DNA of 64,000 nucleotides from Desulfocapsaceae bacterium (lineage in GTDB: Bacteria > Desulfobacterota > Desulfobulbia > Desulfobulbales > Desulfocapsaceae). Both the position numbers and the translations under genes were made by a program. A model generated the notes under the pieces. It made no database searches, was not told where the DNA came from, and saw nothing but the letters and a program-made list of their open reading frames with translations. How positions within the stretch are numbered: the stretch's first letter is position 1; every line of letters starts with the position of its first letter. Shown in pieces: positions 38,149 through 46,941 of the stretch. The stretch covers positions 1 to 64,000 of the forward strand of contig JAUSAB010000048.1 of assembly GCA_030653035.1 (NCBI GenBank), written 5' to 3'.

Positions 38149-38608
38149 ACTCGACGAATATACGGTCAAGTCCGCACTCCTCTACAATTTTGCCAAATTT
38201 GTGACTTGGCCCCTTGATTCGTTCCCGGCCAACCGTCCATCCCTGGACATCTGCCTCATCGGCGATGCCCCCTTTGGCAGTTCACTTGAGGCAATCTCCA
38301 GCAAAACCATCCACGAAAGGCAATTAACGGTGCAGCGAATCGATAACATCGAAGCGATCTCCAGCTGTCACGTCCTCTTTATTAGCGAATCGGAAACCAA
38401 GCGTCTGAAGCCGATTTTAGAATCGGCTCGCAGGCACCATGTGTTAACCGTCAGCGACATCGAGCATTTCGACCTTTCCGGGGGCATGATCCATCTCTTC
38501 ACAGCAAGTGACAAAATACGTTTCTCGATAAACCAAGACGCTGCGAACCTTGCCGGGCTTGAGATCAGCTCACAGCTTTTAAAACTGTCCTTCACGAACA
38601 ACAAGTAG
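38066..38608 (+). CDS. YfiR-family (DUF4154) periplasmic protein
   Basis: 180 residues. Signal peptide about 1-24 (ending MLWAKG), then the family opening DEYTVKSALLYNFAKFVTWP, a central CLIGDAPFGSSLE, CHVLFIS and a late GGMIHLFTASDKIRFSINQD with ISSQLLKLS at the end. In Pseudomonas YfiR is a periplasmic repressor of the membrane diguanylate cyclase YfiN. Here it is followed after 5 bases by a hybrid kinase with a CHASE8-like sensor instead, then by a TonB-dependent receptor, so it probably gates that kinase. Its start region is duplicated near 43.06 kb. Confidence 0.88.
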   Translation: MNRYLQTLLLVLTLILLSNQMLWAKGPALDEYTVKSALLYNFAKFVTWPLDSFPANRPSLDICLIGDAPFGSSLEAISSKTIHERQLTVQRIDNIEAISSCHVLFISESETKRLKPILESARRHHVLTVSDIEHFDLSGGMIHLFTASDKIRFSINQDAANLAGLEISSQLLKLSFTNNK

Positions 38609-38613
38609 GGCAA

Positions 38614-40695
38614 ATGAGGGGAAAAATGACCAGTCGTTTCAATGACATGCCCATAAAGAACAAGCTCACGATGATGATCATGGGAACTACTACGATAGTA
38701 GTGATCATCGCTTTTCTGGCCTTCTTTGTCTACCAGTTAGACGCGACGTGGCAGGATAATAAAAACAAACTCACTTCTGTTGCAAGAATCACCGGACTCA
38801 ATGTCGCCGCTGCCATTACCTTTCACGAACAACAATCAGCAGCGGACACCCTGGCCGCTCTCAGCGTCGAACCCAGCGTGCTTGCAGCTTTTGTTATTAA
38901 GCCAAACGGCCAGATATTCGCGCAATACCGATCTCTTTCTGGTATGGCAAATAAGCATGTCCAGGAACCATCCCCAAAAATTGATGAGCTGATCGCAGAG
39001 GCATCAACCGAATCTTTTTGGAGCTTTGACAAAGATCTGGAAGCGGTCGAACCAATCATCTTTGATCACCAGCAAATAGGCTTGGTTATTATTCGAAGCC
39101 AGCCCACCAATCTTTTAGCTAAGACACGTTGGTTCATAGAGTTTACCGCCGGCATCCTTGCCCTGATTTTTATCATCATCTATTTTTTGTCCTCGAGGCT
39201 CCAACAGGTCATCTCGGGGCCGATTCTGCATTTGGTCGAGATCATGCGAACCATCTCAGAGCAGAAGAACTATTGCCTTCGCGTCAAAAAAGAAACCAAC
39301 GACGAGGTCGGCACACTCTTTGACGGTTTTAACGAAATGCTGGAGAATATTGAGACGCGAGACAAGCAGTTGGAACTGCACCGGGAAAATCTTGAGCAGC
39401 AGATTGCCTTGCGCACGAATGATCTTTCTGACACCAACCGGAAGCTGGAAGACATGATTGTGGAGCTAAAGCTGGCCAAGGAGACTGCCGAGACGGCAAG
39501 TAAAGCAAAATCGGAATTCCTCTCAAACATGAGTCACGAAATAAGGACACCTCTGCATGCAGTACTTGGCATGACAGAATTGCTTGATCATACCGAATTA
39601 ACCGAAGAGCAGCGTAAACTTCTCACCACCATCCATTCAGCAGGAAAGACACTCATTGGGCTTATCAGCAACATCCTTGATTTTTCAAAAATAGAAGCCG
39701 GCAAGATGGTGTTGGATTATGTTGCTATTGATCTGTTGAGTACCTTCAATGAAACAATCGCCCCCATCGTGCAGATGGCAGAACAGAAAGGACTGAAAGT
39801 TGAAATCTGCATTGAAGGTACCGATGGTCTCCTTGTCCTTGTGGATCCAACTCGCCTCAAACAGATTCTCACCAATCTGATCTATAACGCTGTTAAGTTC
39901 ACGGTACAGGGTAAGATCTCCGTTCACTCCTCGCTCCGCAGACAGAGCGACAATAACGCCGATCTGTTGATTGAGGTCACTGATACCGGCATCGGGATAT
40001 CCACAGATGCTAAGGCCACAATTTTTGATAGTTTCACTCAGGAAGATGGCTCCACGACCAGAAAATATGGGGGGACAGGACTCGGCTTGGCGATAACGAA
40101 AAAATTAGTCTCCTTGATGGGCGGCGAAATAAGTATTGAAAGTGAGCTTGGCAAGGGATCGACCTTCCTAGTCATCATTCCGTGCCAGACACAGAATAAG
40201 CCCTTGACGGTGGAGGCCACGCCGGACTGTGCCGCCGACAGAAAAGAGATTAAGGGCACCAGCATCCTGGTTGTTGAAGACAATGCCGACAATCAGAATG
40301 TGGTCAGACAAATGCTCGAAATGTTTGGATTCCGGGTAGATATCGCCGGAAACGGCCTCCAAGCTTGCGAGATGACTGCTCATGCCACGTATGACCTCAT
40401 TTTGATGGATTGCCAGATGCCGGTGATGGATGGATTCGAAGCAACCCGATCCATCCGAGAACGGGAACGTTTGACCGGTGCACACACAAACATTGTTGCC
40501 CTGACCGGAAATGTAGTAACAAAAGATCTGGAGCAGTGCCTGATCGCCGGCATGGATGACTATCTGGGTAAACCATTTTCCTTACAAGAGATACACACAA
40601 TGGCGATGAAGTGGCTGCCCGCCCAGGATGGAACGGCCGACCGCAATGATGATAACAGGGACGAAGCATGGCAGGGTTCGGCAGAGGTGACATGA
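38614..40695 (+). CDS. hybrid histidine kinase (CHASE8-like sensor, HAMP, HisKA, HATPase, REC)
   Basis: 693 residues. First membrane helix about 19-41, a periplasmic CHASE8-like sensor (about 42-170; ITGLNVAAAITFHEQQSAADT is typical), second helix about 172-194, HAMP (about 195-247), a coiled coil, HisKA with H-box NMSHEIRTPLHAVLG, HATPase with GTGLGLAITKKLVSLMGG, and a C-terminal receiver (about 550-668) with ILVVEDNADN and phospho-acceptor Asp in LILMDCQMPVMDG. No output domain or HPt is attached. A start at 38626 (MTSRFND) behind GAGGGG is equally likely. It is coupled to yfiR and precedes the TonB receptor. Confidence 0.9.
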   Translation: MRGKMTSRFNDMPIKNKLTMMIMGTTTIVVIIAFLAFFVYQLDATWQDNKNKLTSVARITGLNVAAAITFHEQQSAADTLAALSVEPSVLAAFVIKPNGQIFAQYRSLSGMANKHVQEPSPKIDELIAEASTESFWSFDKDLEAVEPIIFDHQQIGLVIIRSQPTNLLAKTRWFIEFTAGILALIFIIIYFLSSRLQQVISGPILHLVEIMRTISEQKNYCLRVKKETNDEVGTLFDGFNEMLENIETRDKQLELHRENLEQQIALRTNDLSDTNRKLEDMIVELKLAKETAETASKAKSEFLSNMSHEIRTPLHAVLGMTELLDHTELTEEQRKLLTTIHSAGKTLIGLISNILDFSKIEAGKMVLDYVAIDLLSTFNETIAPIVQMAEQKGLKVEICIEGTDGLLVLVDPTRLKQILTNLIYNAVKFTVQGKISVHSSLRRQSDNNADLLIEVTDTGIGISTDAKATIFDSFTQEDGSTTRKYGGTGLGLAITKKLVSLMGGEISIESELGKGSTFLVIIPCQTQNKPLTVEATPDCAADRKEIKGTSILVVEDNADNQNVVRQMLEMFGFRVDIAGNGLQACEMTAHATYDLILMDCQMPVMDGFEATRSIRERERLTGAHTNIVALTGNVVTKDLEQCLIAGMDDYLGKPFSLQEIHTMAMKWLPAQDGTADRNDDNRDEAWQGSAEVT

Positions 40696-40796
40696 AAAGC
40701 TGGGATATATTTCCCCTTCTTTCTCAAACGGCAGGAATAATTTTTCCAGATAGTTTTATGCAATTCCTTAACCAGACAACACTGTAGGTTTACTCA

Positions 40797-42905
40797 ATGC
40801 AAAGAAGATATCTTAATTCTCAACAACCCAATATAAAGAACGGGTGCATTGGAGTTATAAAATGCAACTCAATGAGTTTCGGTGGATTAATTGTGGCCAT
40901 TCTCTTTGCGGCCATGTGCTTCCATGCCTCGATCGCGCACTCGGAAGAACAGCTTGACCTAACCGAACTGCCAATAGAAAGTCTCTTAAATATACACGTT
41001 TACAGCGCGTCAAAATTCATCCAGAAAAAATCCGATGCGCCAACGGCGGTAACTGTTATAACGGCGCAAGACATTAAGGATTACGGGTATCGCACTCTGG
41101 CCGCGATTATCCAGAGTGTTCGCGGCGTTTATGTCGATAGTGACCGCAATTACAGTATGGCAGGCATGCGCGGCTTTAATATTCCTGGCGATATAAATAC
41201 CCGGGTTCTGGTGTTGTTGGACGGTTATCGCCTCAATGACGCGACCTATGACCAAGGGCCATTGGGCACTGAATTTCCAGTCGATGTGGATTTGATTGAG
41301 CGTGTGGAATATGTGCCCGGCGCCGGTTCTGCGATATACGGCAATAATGCCTTTTTGGGTGTGATTAACGTCTTCACCAAATCAGGTAAGGATTTCAAAG
41401 GCAAGGGAGCAGAAATATCTGGAGAGATTGCCAGTTACGGTACCGATCAGGAACGGGTAAGCTTTGGCAAGTATTTCGACAATGGCGTGGAAATGCTGGT
41501 TTCCGCAACCCGCCATGACAGCAATGGTGAAAACGGTCTGTTTTTTCCAGAGTTTAATACCCTGGAAAGCAATAACGGCATCACCAGCCATGGGAACTTT
41601 GACAACGCCGAGCGCTTGTTCGGCAAGTTTTCATGGCAGCACTTCACCTTAGAGACCGGTTACTCAAAACGCAATAAAGGCCTTCCCTTGGCTAATTATG
41701 GGACAGTTTTTAACGACCCTCGCAACCAAAATACGGATCAGCATATCTTTGGGAATCTCACTTACAACAACTTGATTGCCAATCATCTTGAATTGTATGC
41801 ACGGGCTTATCATGGCCGTTATGATTATCCAGGAACCTGGGTATATGATGATCCACCCATTACCCTTTATAAAGAGTTAGGGCTTGGACGATGGTGGGGT
41901 TCAGAAGCACGCCTGGTCAGCACGCATATTGATGGCCATAAATTGATGATTGGAGGCGAGTTTCAGGATAATTATCTCTTGTCGGATGAGCAGCTCATGG
42001 CTGTAAACCCGGATAATCCCAGTGCCGCGGCAGGTTTCAAGCACTCGACCAATAGCTCTGGACTTTATCTTCAGGATGAGATGACACTTCGCGACAATCT
42101 AATCCTGAATGCCGGGTTGCGTTACGATCACCTGAGTTATGGTGTTAATGCCATTAACCCCCGAATGGCGCTGATTTACAAGCCTTGGGACGATACTGCC
42201 TTCAAGCTTTTATACGGTTCCTCTTTTAGGGCTCCTAATGCTAACGAACTTTATTATACTGACCCCATTACCATAGCCAGTAACAATCTCATCCCTGAAA
42301 AAATCAAAACCTATGAAGCTCTTATAGAATATCAGCCAGGCCGCACAGTGCGATTGACTGCCGGGGGGTTCCAGTATGAAATAACAAATCTTATTGAACT
42401 TACGGCGATTCCCAGCCCAAACCCTGGAGAAGATACTGTAAACCAATTTATTAATGCCGGTACAGATAATAAGGCCTGGGGCACGGAATTGGAAGTTGAA
42501 AAACTGTGGGATTATGGTTCGCGGCTTCGAGCCAGTTATATCTGGATCAAAACCGATGAAGCCAGTAGTAACCAACAGTTGATTAATTCGCCCAGCAACC
42601 TCTTTAAATTGAATTTTTCAACACCTTTATTAGAACACTGGCTACGTGCCGGCATTGAAGCGCAATACACCGACAGCCGGAAAGGGCGAGACGACACCAA
42701 GAGCGAAGGTTATCCGTTATTCAACCTGACCTTGACCAGTGGCGATAAACTCTTTAAAGGATCACTTAGCGGCGTGGAAATCTCCGGTAGCATTTACAAC
42801 CTTCTTGATCAGCAATATACCAGTGTGGCCAGTGATGAATTTATTCAGCATTTTATCCCGCAAAACGGTCGGAATTTCCGACTGGTATTCTCATACCGAT
42901 TTTAA
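40797..42905 (+). CDS. TonB-dependent outer-membrane receptor
   Basis: 702 residues. A signal-like segment (about 28-50, GGLIVAILFAAMCFHASIAHS) is followed by a TonB-box/plug domain (about 70-190: APTAVTVITAQDIKDYGYRT, SVRGVYVDSDRNYS, MRGFNIPGDINTRVLVLLDG, VEYVPGAGSAIYGNNAFLGV). A 22-strand barrel follows, ending NFRLVFSYRF with the terminal Phe. An N-terminal start at MSFGG (codon 26) is also possible. The substrate is unknown; plug and barrel style match siderophore/cobalamin-type receptors. Its place after yfiR and the kinase suggests that ligand binding or import is tied to the signalling pair. Confidence 0.9.
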   Translation: MQRRYLNSQQPNIKNGCIGVIKCNSMSFGGLIVAILFAAMCFHASIAHSEEQLDLTELPIESLLNIHVYSASKFIQKKSDAPTAVTVITAQDIKDYGYRTLAAIIQSVRGVYVDSDRNYSMAGMRGFNIPGDINTRVLVLLDGYRLNDATYDQGPLGTEFPVDVDLIERVEYVPGAGSAIYGNNAFLGVINVFTKSGKDFKGKGAEISGEIASYGTDQERVSFGKYFDNGVEMLVSATRHDSNGENGLFFPEFNTLESNNGITSHGNFDNAERLFGKFSWQHFTLETGYSKRNKGLPLANYGTVFNDPRNQNTDQHIFGNLTYNNLIANHLELYARAYHGRYDYPGTWVYDDPPITLYKELGLGRWWGSEARLVSTHIDGHKLMIGGEFQDNYLLSDEQLMAVNPDNPSAAAGFKHSTNSSGLYLQDEMTLRDNLILNAGLRYDHLSYGVNAINPRMALIYKPWDDTAFKLLYGSSFRAPNANELYYTDPITIASNNLIPEKIKTYEALIEYQPGRTVRLTAGGFQYEITNLIELTAIPSPNPGEDTVNQFINAGTDNKAWGTELEVEKLWDYGSRLRASYIWIKTDEASSNQQLINSPSNLFKLNFSTPLLEHWLRAGIEAQYTDSRKGRDDTKSEGYPLFNLTLTSGDKLFKGSLSGVEISGSIYNLLDQQYTSVASDEFIQHFIPQNGRNFRLVFSYRF

Positions 42906-43000
42906 ATTGACTCGCTTCGGGAAGGAAAATCTCCCTTTAATAAGGGACATGAAATCTTAAAAAACCGGCTTAGCAAACTGTCCATTTTTAGTTGACCGTC

Positions 43001-43166
43001 TCAGTAAGACAACGGACAGGCGGAACATACCGGGCGAAGCGGGAATTTAGCCATTAACATCATGAACAGATACCTCCAAACGCTACTGCTCGTACTTACT
43101 TTGATCCTGCTGAGCAATCAGATGCTCTGGGCAAAAGAACCTGCTGGACGGCGGTCATGCTGAGTT
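43001..43166 (+). pseudogene. duplicate yfiR start, truncated after about 27 codons
   Basis: 43001-43144 repeats 38006-38148, including the leader and ATG (43062). The frame reads MNRYLQTLLLVLTLILLSNQ like yfiR through AKEPA, then leaves the homology and stops at TGA (43164-43166). The signal peptide is therefore intact but the protein body is missing. Confidence 0.85.
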
Positions 43167-43239
43167 TGTTCAGGAAACATTCACTCGTCCCACTGAAGTT
43201 AGTCGCAATGTGTACGGTAAACTGACCTATAAATTTTAA
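43144..43239 (+). pseudogene. C-terminal remnant of a second TonB-dependent receptor
   Basis: In a frame different from the preceding yfiR fragment, 31 codons read LDGGHAEFVQETFTRPTEVS then RNVYGKLTYKF and a TAA stop. This is a typical last barrel strand with terminal Phe. It is joined directly to the yfiR start fragment, so the middle of a second module is deleted. It differs in sequence from the intact receptor's end (NFRLVFSYRF). Confidence 0.75.
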
Positions 43240-43254
43240 GACGGGGCCGTATCT

Positions 43255-43463
43255 GTGTTTAAACAAACAATACAGGACAACTGTGCTTTGGTAATTTCTC
43301 TTTGCCTCTGGTGACTGGGAAGCTGTCTGTTGCTGCCCGAAAAAATATTTGCCAGAGAAGGGGAGGAGTATGCGGTGAAGGCCGCATTTGTCCTCAATTT
43401 TTCAAAGTACCCTAAACGTTTCAAGCAACCCGTGATTCTTGACACACCAAAAGAAGGCAACAA
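43255..43463 (+). pseudogene. frameshifted remnant of another yfiR-like gene
   Basis: A GTG-initiated signal-like peptide (FKQTIQDNCALVISLCLW) stops at TGA. In another frame the text continues LGSCLLLPEKIFAREGEEYA, then VKAAFVLNFSKYPKRF, which matches the YfiR opening EYTVKSALLYNFAKF of the intact gene. The homology ends just before the ZnuA-like gene at 43464. It points to at least one more yfiR/kinase/receptor module in the past. Confidence 0.7.
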
Positions 43464-44378
43464 ATGCATAAAAAAATAGTAATGGCTTCAATAGTGCTCT
43501 CATTCTTATGGTTCACCACAATGGTCCTTGCGGCCCCTCCTCTACCTCTGAAGGTCTTTGTCTCTGTCCCCCCGCAAAAATGGGTCAGTGACAATATAGG
43601 TGGAGCCCTCGTGACCACTGAGGTCCTGGTCGACAAAGGGCAGGATCCTCACACCTATGAACCTACGCCAAAACAGCTGACAACCCTTTCCCAGGCAAAA
43701 CTCTACTTCACCCTTGATCTCGAATTTGAAAAACAAATCATTCCCAAGCTGGGACAAACAGTTCCCACCCTGAGCATAGTCGATACGGCGGACTCCATTC
43801 CCAAGATCGCCATGTCCGAACATGAACATGATGAGCCCAAGTCGAGCAACGAAGCTCATTCCAACAAGGAACACCAGCACCAAGAAGGTCTTGACCCCCA
43901 TGTCTGGCTCTCTCCCCTGAACCTGAAGATCATGGCTGCGGATATGGCCAGGGCCATGATTGCAAGCGATCCGGCAAATAAAGTAACCTATGAAAAGAAT
44001 CTGCTGGAAACAACCAGAATCCTGGATCAGGTGCATCAAAAGATCGAACAAAAGCTGGCCCCTTATCAAGGCGCATCCTTTTATGTCTTTCACCCGGCCT
44101 TCGGCTACTTTGCCCATACCTATCACCTGCAGCAACAGGCCATTGAAACCGGCGGCAAATCGCCAACCCCCAGACAACTCTCTTCCCTGATTACTCAAGC
44201 CAAAGCGAGTAAGGCACGGGTGATTTTTGTCCAACCCCAGTTTGACCCCAGAAGTGCGCAGGCCATAGCCAATGCCATTCATGGTGAAGTCGTGCCTCTT
44301 GACCCGCTGGCCGAGGATGTGGCAGCCAACCTGGAGACCATGGCCTCAAAGATTCAAGCGGCATTTATTGCCAGATAA
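43464..44378 (+). CDS. ZnuA-like metal ABC transporter substrate-binding protein
   Basis: 304 residues. Signal peptide about 1-23 (MVLAAPP). Cluster 9 (A-I) binding-protein features: VSVPPQKWVSDNIGG, GQDPHTYEPTPKQL (first His ligand), an acidic/His-rich loop about 115-145 (SEHEHDEPK ... NKEHQHQEG), DPHVWLSPLN (second His), and YVFHPAFGYFAHTY (third His). This argues for Zn2+ or Mn2+. No permease or ATPase gene (znuB/znuC) lies nearby, so it is an orphan here. It follows the yfiR remnant directly and may have been captured with the rearranged region. Confidence 0.87.
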   Translation: MHKKIVMASIVLSFLWFTTMVLAAPPLPLKVFVSVPPQKWVSDNIGGALVTTEVLVDKGQDPHTYEPTPKQLTTLSQAKLYFTLDLEFEKQIIPKLGQTVPTLSIVDTADSIPKIAMSEHEHDEPKSSNEAHSNKEHQHQEGLDPHVWLSPLNLKIMAADMARAMIASDPANKVTYEKNLLETTRILDQVHQKIEQKLAPYQGASFYVFHPAFGYFAHTYHLQQQAIETGGKSPTPRQLSSLITQAKASKARVIFVQPQFDPRSAQAIANAIHGEVVPLDPLAEDVAANLETMASKIQAAFIAR

Positions 44379-44445
44379 TTCCGTACATCCTGCCACCAAG
44401 AACAAGAGGACAGAAAGCCGATTTACCTATCGCGTACCAGGAACA

Positions 44446-46584
44446 ATGAAACAAGGCATGACTTTACCGAAAACACATGGGACTGTAGTTGATTACCGGA
44501 AAGATATTGATGGATTACGGGCCATTGCCGTTCTTGCGGTATTTTTTTTCCATCTCTACCCTGTTTTACTGCCAGGGGGTTTTCTTGGAGTTGATGTTTT
44601 TTTTGTTATTTCTGGATATTTAATTACCTCCATTATTTTACGCGAGAATGCTCGCGGCGTGTTTTCATTCAAACGCTTTTATGCCCGTCGTGTAAAACGC
44701 ATCTTTCCCGCACTTTTTGTTGTTCTTATTTTGTCTTCACTGCTTGCTTTTTTTCTTCTGGCTCCTGAAACTTATCTGAACTTCGTAAATTCTGCGCGCG
44801 ATGCCTCCGCGCAGTTTTCCAATTTTTTCTTTGCCCGCAAGGTTGGTTATTTTGAAGAAAACCTGGCATCTCAACCCCTTTTACATACCTGGTCACTGGG
44901 TGTGGAAGAACAATTTTATCTTTTCTGGCCTCTGCTGATTTATTTCTGCTTCCGGTTTGTAAAATTACAGCGGAAAAAAATTTCAGGCCAGCCTTTTCCT
45001 GAGAATTTTAACAAAATTGTGAAAGAGGACACGTGCTGTCAAAGAAGAATGTACCGGTTCTTCTTTATAGTTTTTCTTCTCCTTGCAGTACTCTCTTATG
45101 TCTTGTGTGTTCTTTTTATTGATATGGACAGGCAAAAAGCGTTTTACATGTTTTATACCCGTGCCTGGGAATTCTGTATTGGCGGATGTGTATCACTGCC
45201 CATTTTCCCATCAATTAAGAGAAAAGATCTTGGCGCCCTTGTTGGAGGAACAGGGCTCTTTCTGCTTGGTTTCAGCTTTCATGCTGTTGACCAAAATTTT
45301 CTTGGCATCTCTTTTTTGCAATTCGGCGCGTTACTGCCTTGCCTGGGCGCGGCGCTCCTTATGTATGCCAATTGCCAATTAAGTATAGGCAACAGGCTGC
45401 TGGCAACAGTGCTGCCAGCGGGTATCGGAAAAATTTCTTATTCTTTATATCTGTATCACTGGCCAGTGATTATTTTTTATAAAATTTTCAACAATAATCA
45501 TGAAATAACTCCTTCGGCAGCCCTGATTATTATTTCCGTATCATTTGTCCTGGCGTTTTTAAGTTATATCTTTATTGAACAACCTGTTCGAAAACTGGAG
45601 ACAGGTGACAATTTTATTCTTGGTTGCGCCCTGGTAGTCATGATTGTATTCAGCACAGGCTTTTCTCATCTGAAGCGTTATGAGCGTGCCTCCTGGAGAG
45701 GGGCTGACTATCCCAATAAAACGGATAATCCACCGTTACAAATCCCTACAAGTTGTGTCCCGAATATAAAAGACCATTTTGTATCTTTAGAATGCAAGGT
45801 ATCAGGCAAAAAGGAGGCGCCAGTCATCGCGCTCGTTGGTGATAGCCACGCTCCTCATTATCTTTCTGCTCTTGTTTCCTGGGCTTCCCATAACGGCTAT
45901 GATGTTTTGTTTCTTGGCGTCGCGGGTTGCCCCATGCTCCTGGGAGACGTGAAGATTGAGAGTCTGATTACCGTTGAACATGAAGTACAGTGTTCACAGG
46001 CACTTCCTTTCTTTGCTGCAGAAATTGTTACCCATCCTCGAGTGACAACAATCCTTATGGCCCAACGATTTGATCTTTTTCACAACGGTAAAGGATATCT
46101 TAGTGTGGACAGAAAGATTTTCTTTAAAAACAAGGAGGGCAGAAGAATAGAAAATCACACCGAATATTACCGTGACCGCTTTGCGGATACGGTACGGCAA
46201 ATACGAAAGGCAGGAAAAGAGCCCGTTATTCTCCAGCAGGTCCCTCTTTTTAATTCAGTTTCTGCGTGTACCTGGGAGCCGCGGTTAAAAAAAATCTTAT
46301 CGCAAACAAGGGATTGCGACTATGATGAGCAATTCTTTGAAAAATGGCAAAGACAAAGTATTGATTTTTTGAATGAATTTGCAGCATTACATCATATTCC
46401 TGTTTTTGACCCATTCCTGTGCATGACAGATCCGTTAAATAATAATATCAATATGTATAGAGATATTGATCATTTGAATGAATATGGATCGCAGTTCTTA
46501 ACATCCTGTTTTTCAGATGCTCTGGATACTATAATGAGTGACATCAAGAAAAATACAACCTCCCGCAGTCAATCTGTACAATAA
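44446..46584 (+). CDS. OafA/YrhL-type acyltransferase with C-terminal SGNH domain
   Basis: From ATG 44446 (MKQGMTLPKTHGTVVDYRKD) 712 residues; a longer frame from 44272 only overlaps the ZnuA-like gene. The membrane acyltransferase-3 domain (about 17-385, about ten helices) has DIDGLRAIAVLAVFFFHLYP, GGFLGVDVFFVISGYLI and HTWSLGVEEQFYLFWP. The extracytoplasmic SGNH domain (about 440-700) has its Ser in ALVGDSHAPHYL and Asp/His in DIDHLNEYG. Such enzymes O-acetylate surface glycans. The gene is visibly AT-richer than its neighbours with long T-runs, suggesting recent acquisition. Confidence 0.9.
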   Translation: MKQGMTLPKTHGTVVDYRKDIDGLRAIAVLAVFFFHLYPVLLPGGFLGVDVFFVISGYLITSIILRENARGVFSFKRFYARRVKRIFPALFVVLILSSLLAFFLLAPETYLNFVNSARDASAQFSNFFFARKVGYFEENLASQPLLHTWSLGVEEQFYLFWPLLIYFCFRFVKLQRKKISGQPFPENFNKIVKEDTCCQRRMYRFFFIVFLLLAVLSYVLCVLFIDMDRQKAFYMFYTRAWEFCIGGCVSLPIFPSIKRKDLGALVGGTGLFLLGFSFHAVDQNFLGISFLQFGALLPCLGAALLMYANCQLSIGNRLLATVLPAGIGKISYSLYLYHWPVIIFYKIFNNNHEITPSAALIIISVSFVLAFLSYIFIEQPVRKLETGDNFILGCALVVMIVFSTGFSHLKRYERASWRGADYPNKTDNPPLQIPTSCVPNIKDHFVSLECKVSGKKEAPVIALVGDSHAPHYLSALVSWASHNGYDVLFLGVAGCPMLLGDVKIESLITVEHEVQCSQALPFFAAEIVTHPRVTTILMAQRFDLFHNGKGYLSVDRKIFFKNKEGRRIENHTEYYRDRFADTVRQIRKAGKEPVILQQVPLFNSVSACTWEPRLKKILSQTRDCDYDEQFFEKWQRQSIDFLNEFAALHHIPVFDPFLCMTDPLNNNINMYRDIDHLNEYGSQFLTSCFSDALDTIMSDIKKNTTSRSQSVQ

Positions 46585-46605
46585 TTCCGGTGAATTGTAT
46601 TATCC

Positions 46606-46824
46606 CTAGAACTCACGGCTGTAGTCTTCCGGGATTCCTTTCTGGTCGTACCGGAACTTTTCTTTTCAGAGAATTTCAAAAAGGTGGTCTATCTGTGGAA
46701 GCAGTATGACCAAAGAAATATCGAGGAGATCATGACCTCCTTCAAGCCGGATATCGTCATCGAAATCACGGTGGAAAGATTCCTGTTCAACACGGTAACA
46801 GCTCACCCCGAAAAAGAAGAGTGA
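46606..46824 (+). pseudogene. C-terminal remnant of an AlgJ/AlgX-like (DHHW) acetylation protein
   Basis: An open stretch with no start reads LELTAVVFRDSFLVVPELFF, SENFKKVVYLWKQYDQRNIE and SFKPDIVIEITVERFLF before TGA at 46822-46824. The RDSF serine motif and the PDIVIE...VER end are typical of AlgJ/AlgX/DHHW proteins that act in exopolysaccharide O-acetylation. The catalytic N-terminal portion is missing. It follows the OafA-type acyltransferase by about 20 bases. 46825-46941 holds only a strong AAGGAGGAAGG site before ATGGCTTGA, a two-codon frame of no clear meaning. Confidence 0.7.
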
Positions 46825-46941
46825 ACCGTTTTATGTTTGACAAGAATCACAGAAAACTCCTAACATAAAGGAGGAAGGTTATGGCTTGATATTTACCTGG
46901 ACAGACAAAAGCCAGCACATGGAATCCCCAAAGGAGATATC

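Noticed and set aside
44272-44445. N-terminal extension of the acyltransferase
   Set aside because: It overlaps the ZnuA-like gene in another frame and shows no homology style of acyltransferase-3 proteins, whose DGLRAIAV motif begins shortly after the later ATG.
46860-46896. Leader peptide after AAGGAGGAAGG
   Set aside because: The frame is only ATG GCT TGA; too short to support a function.
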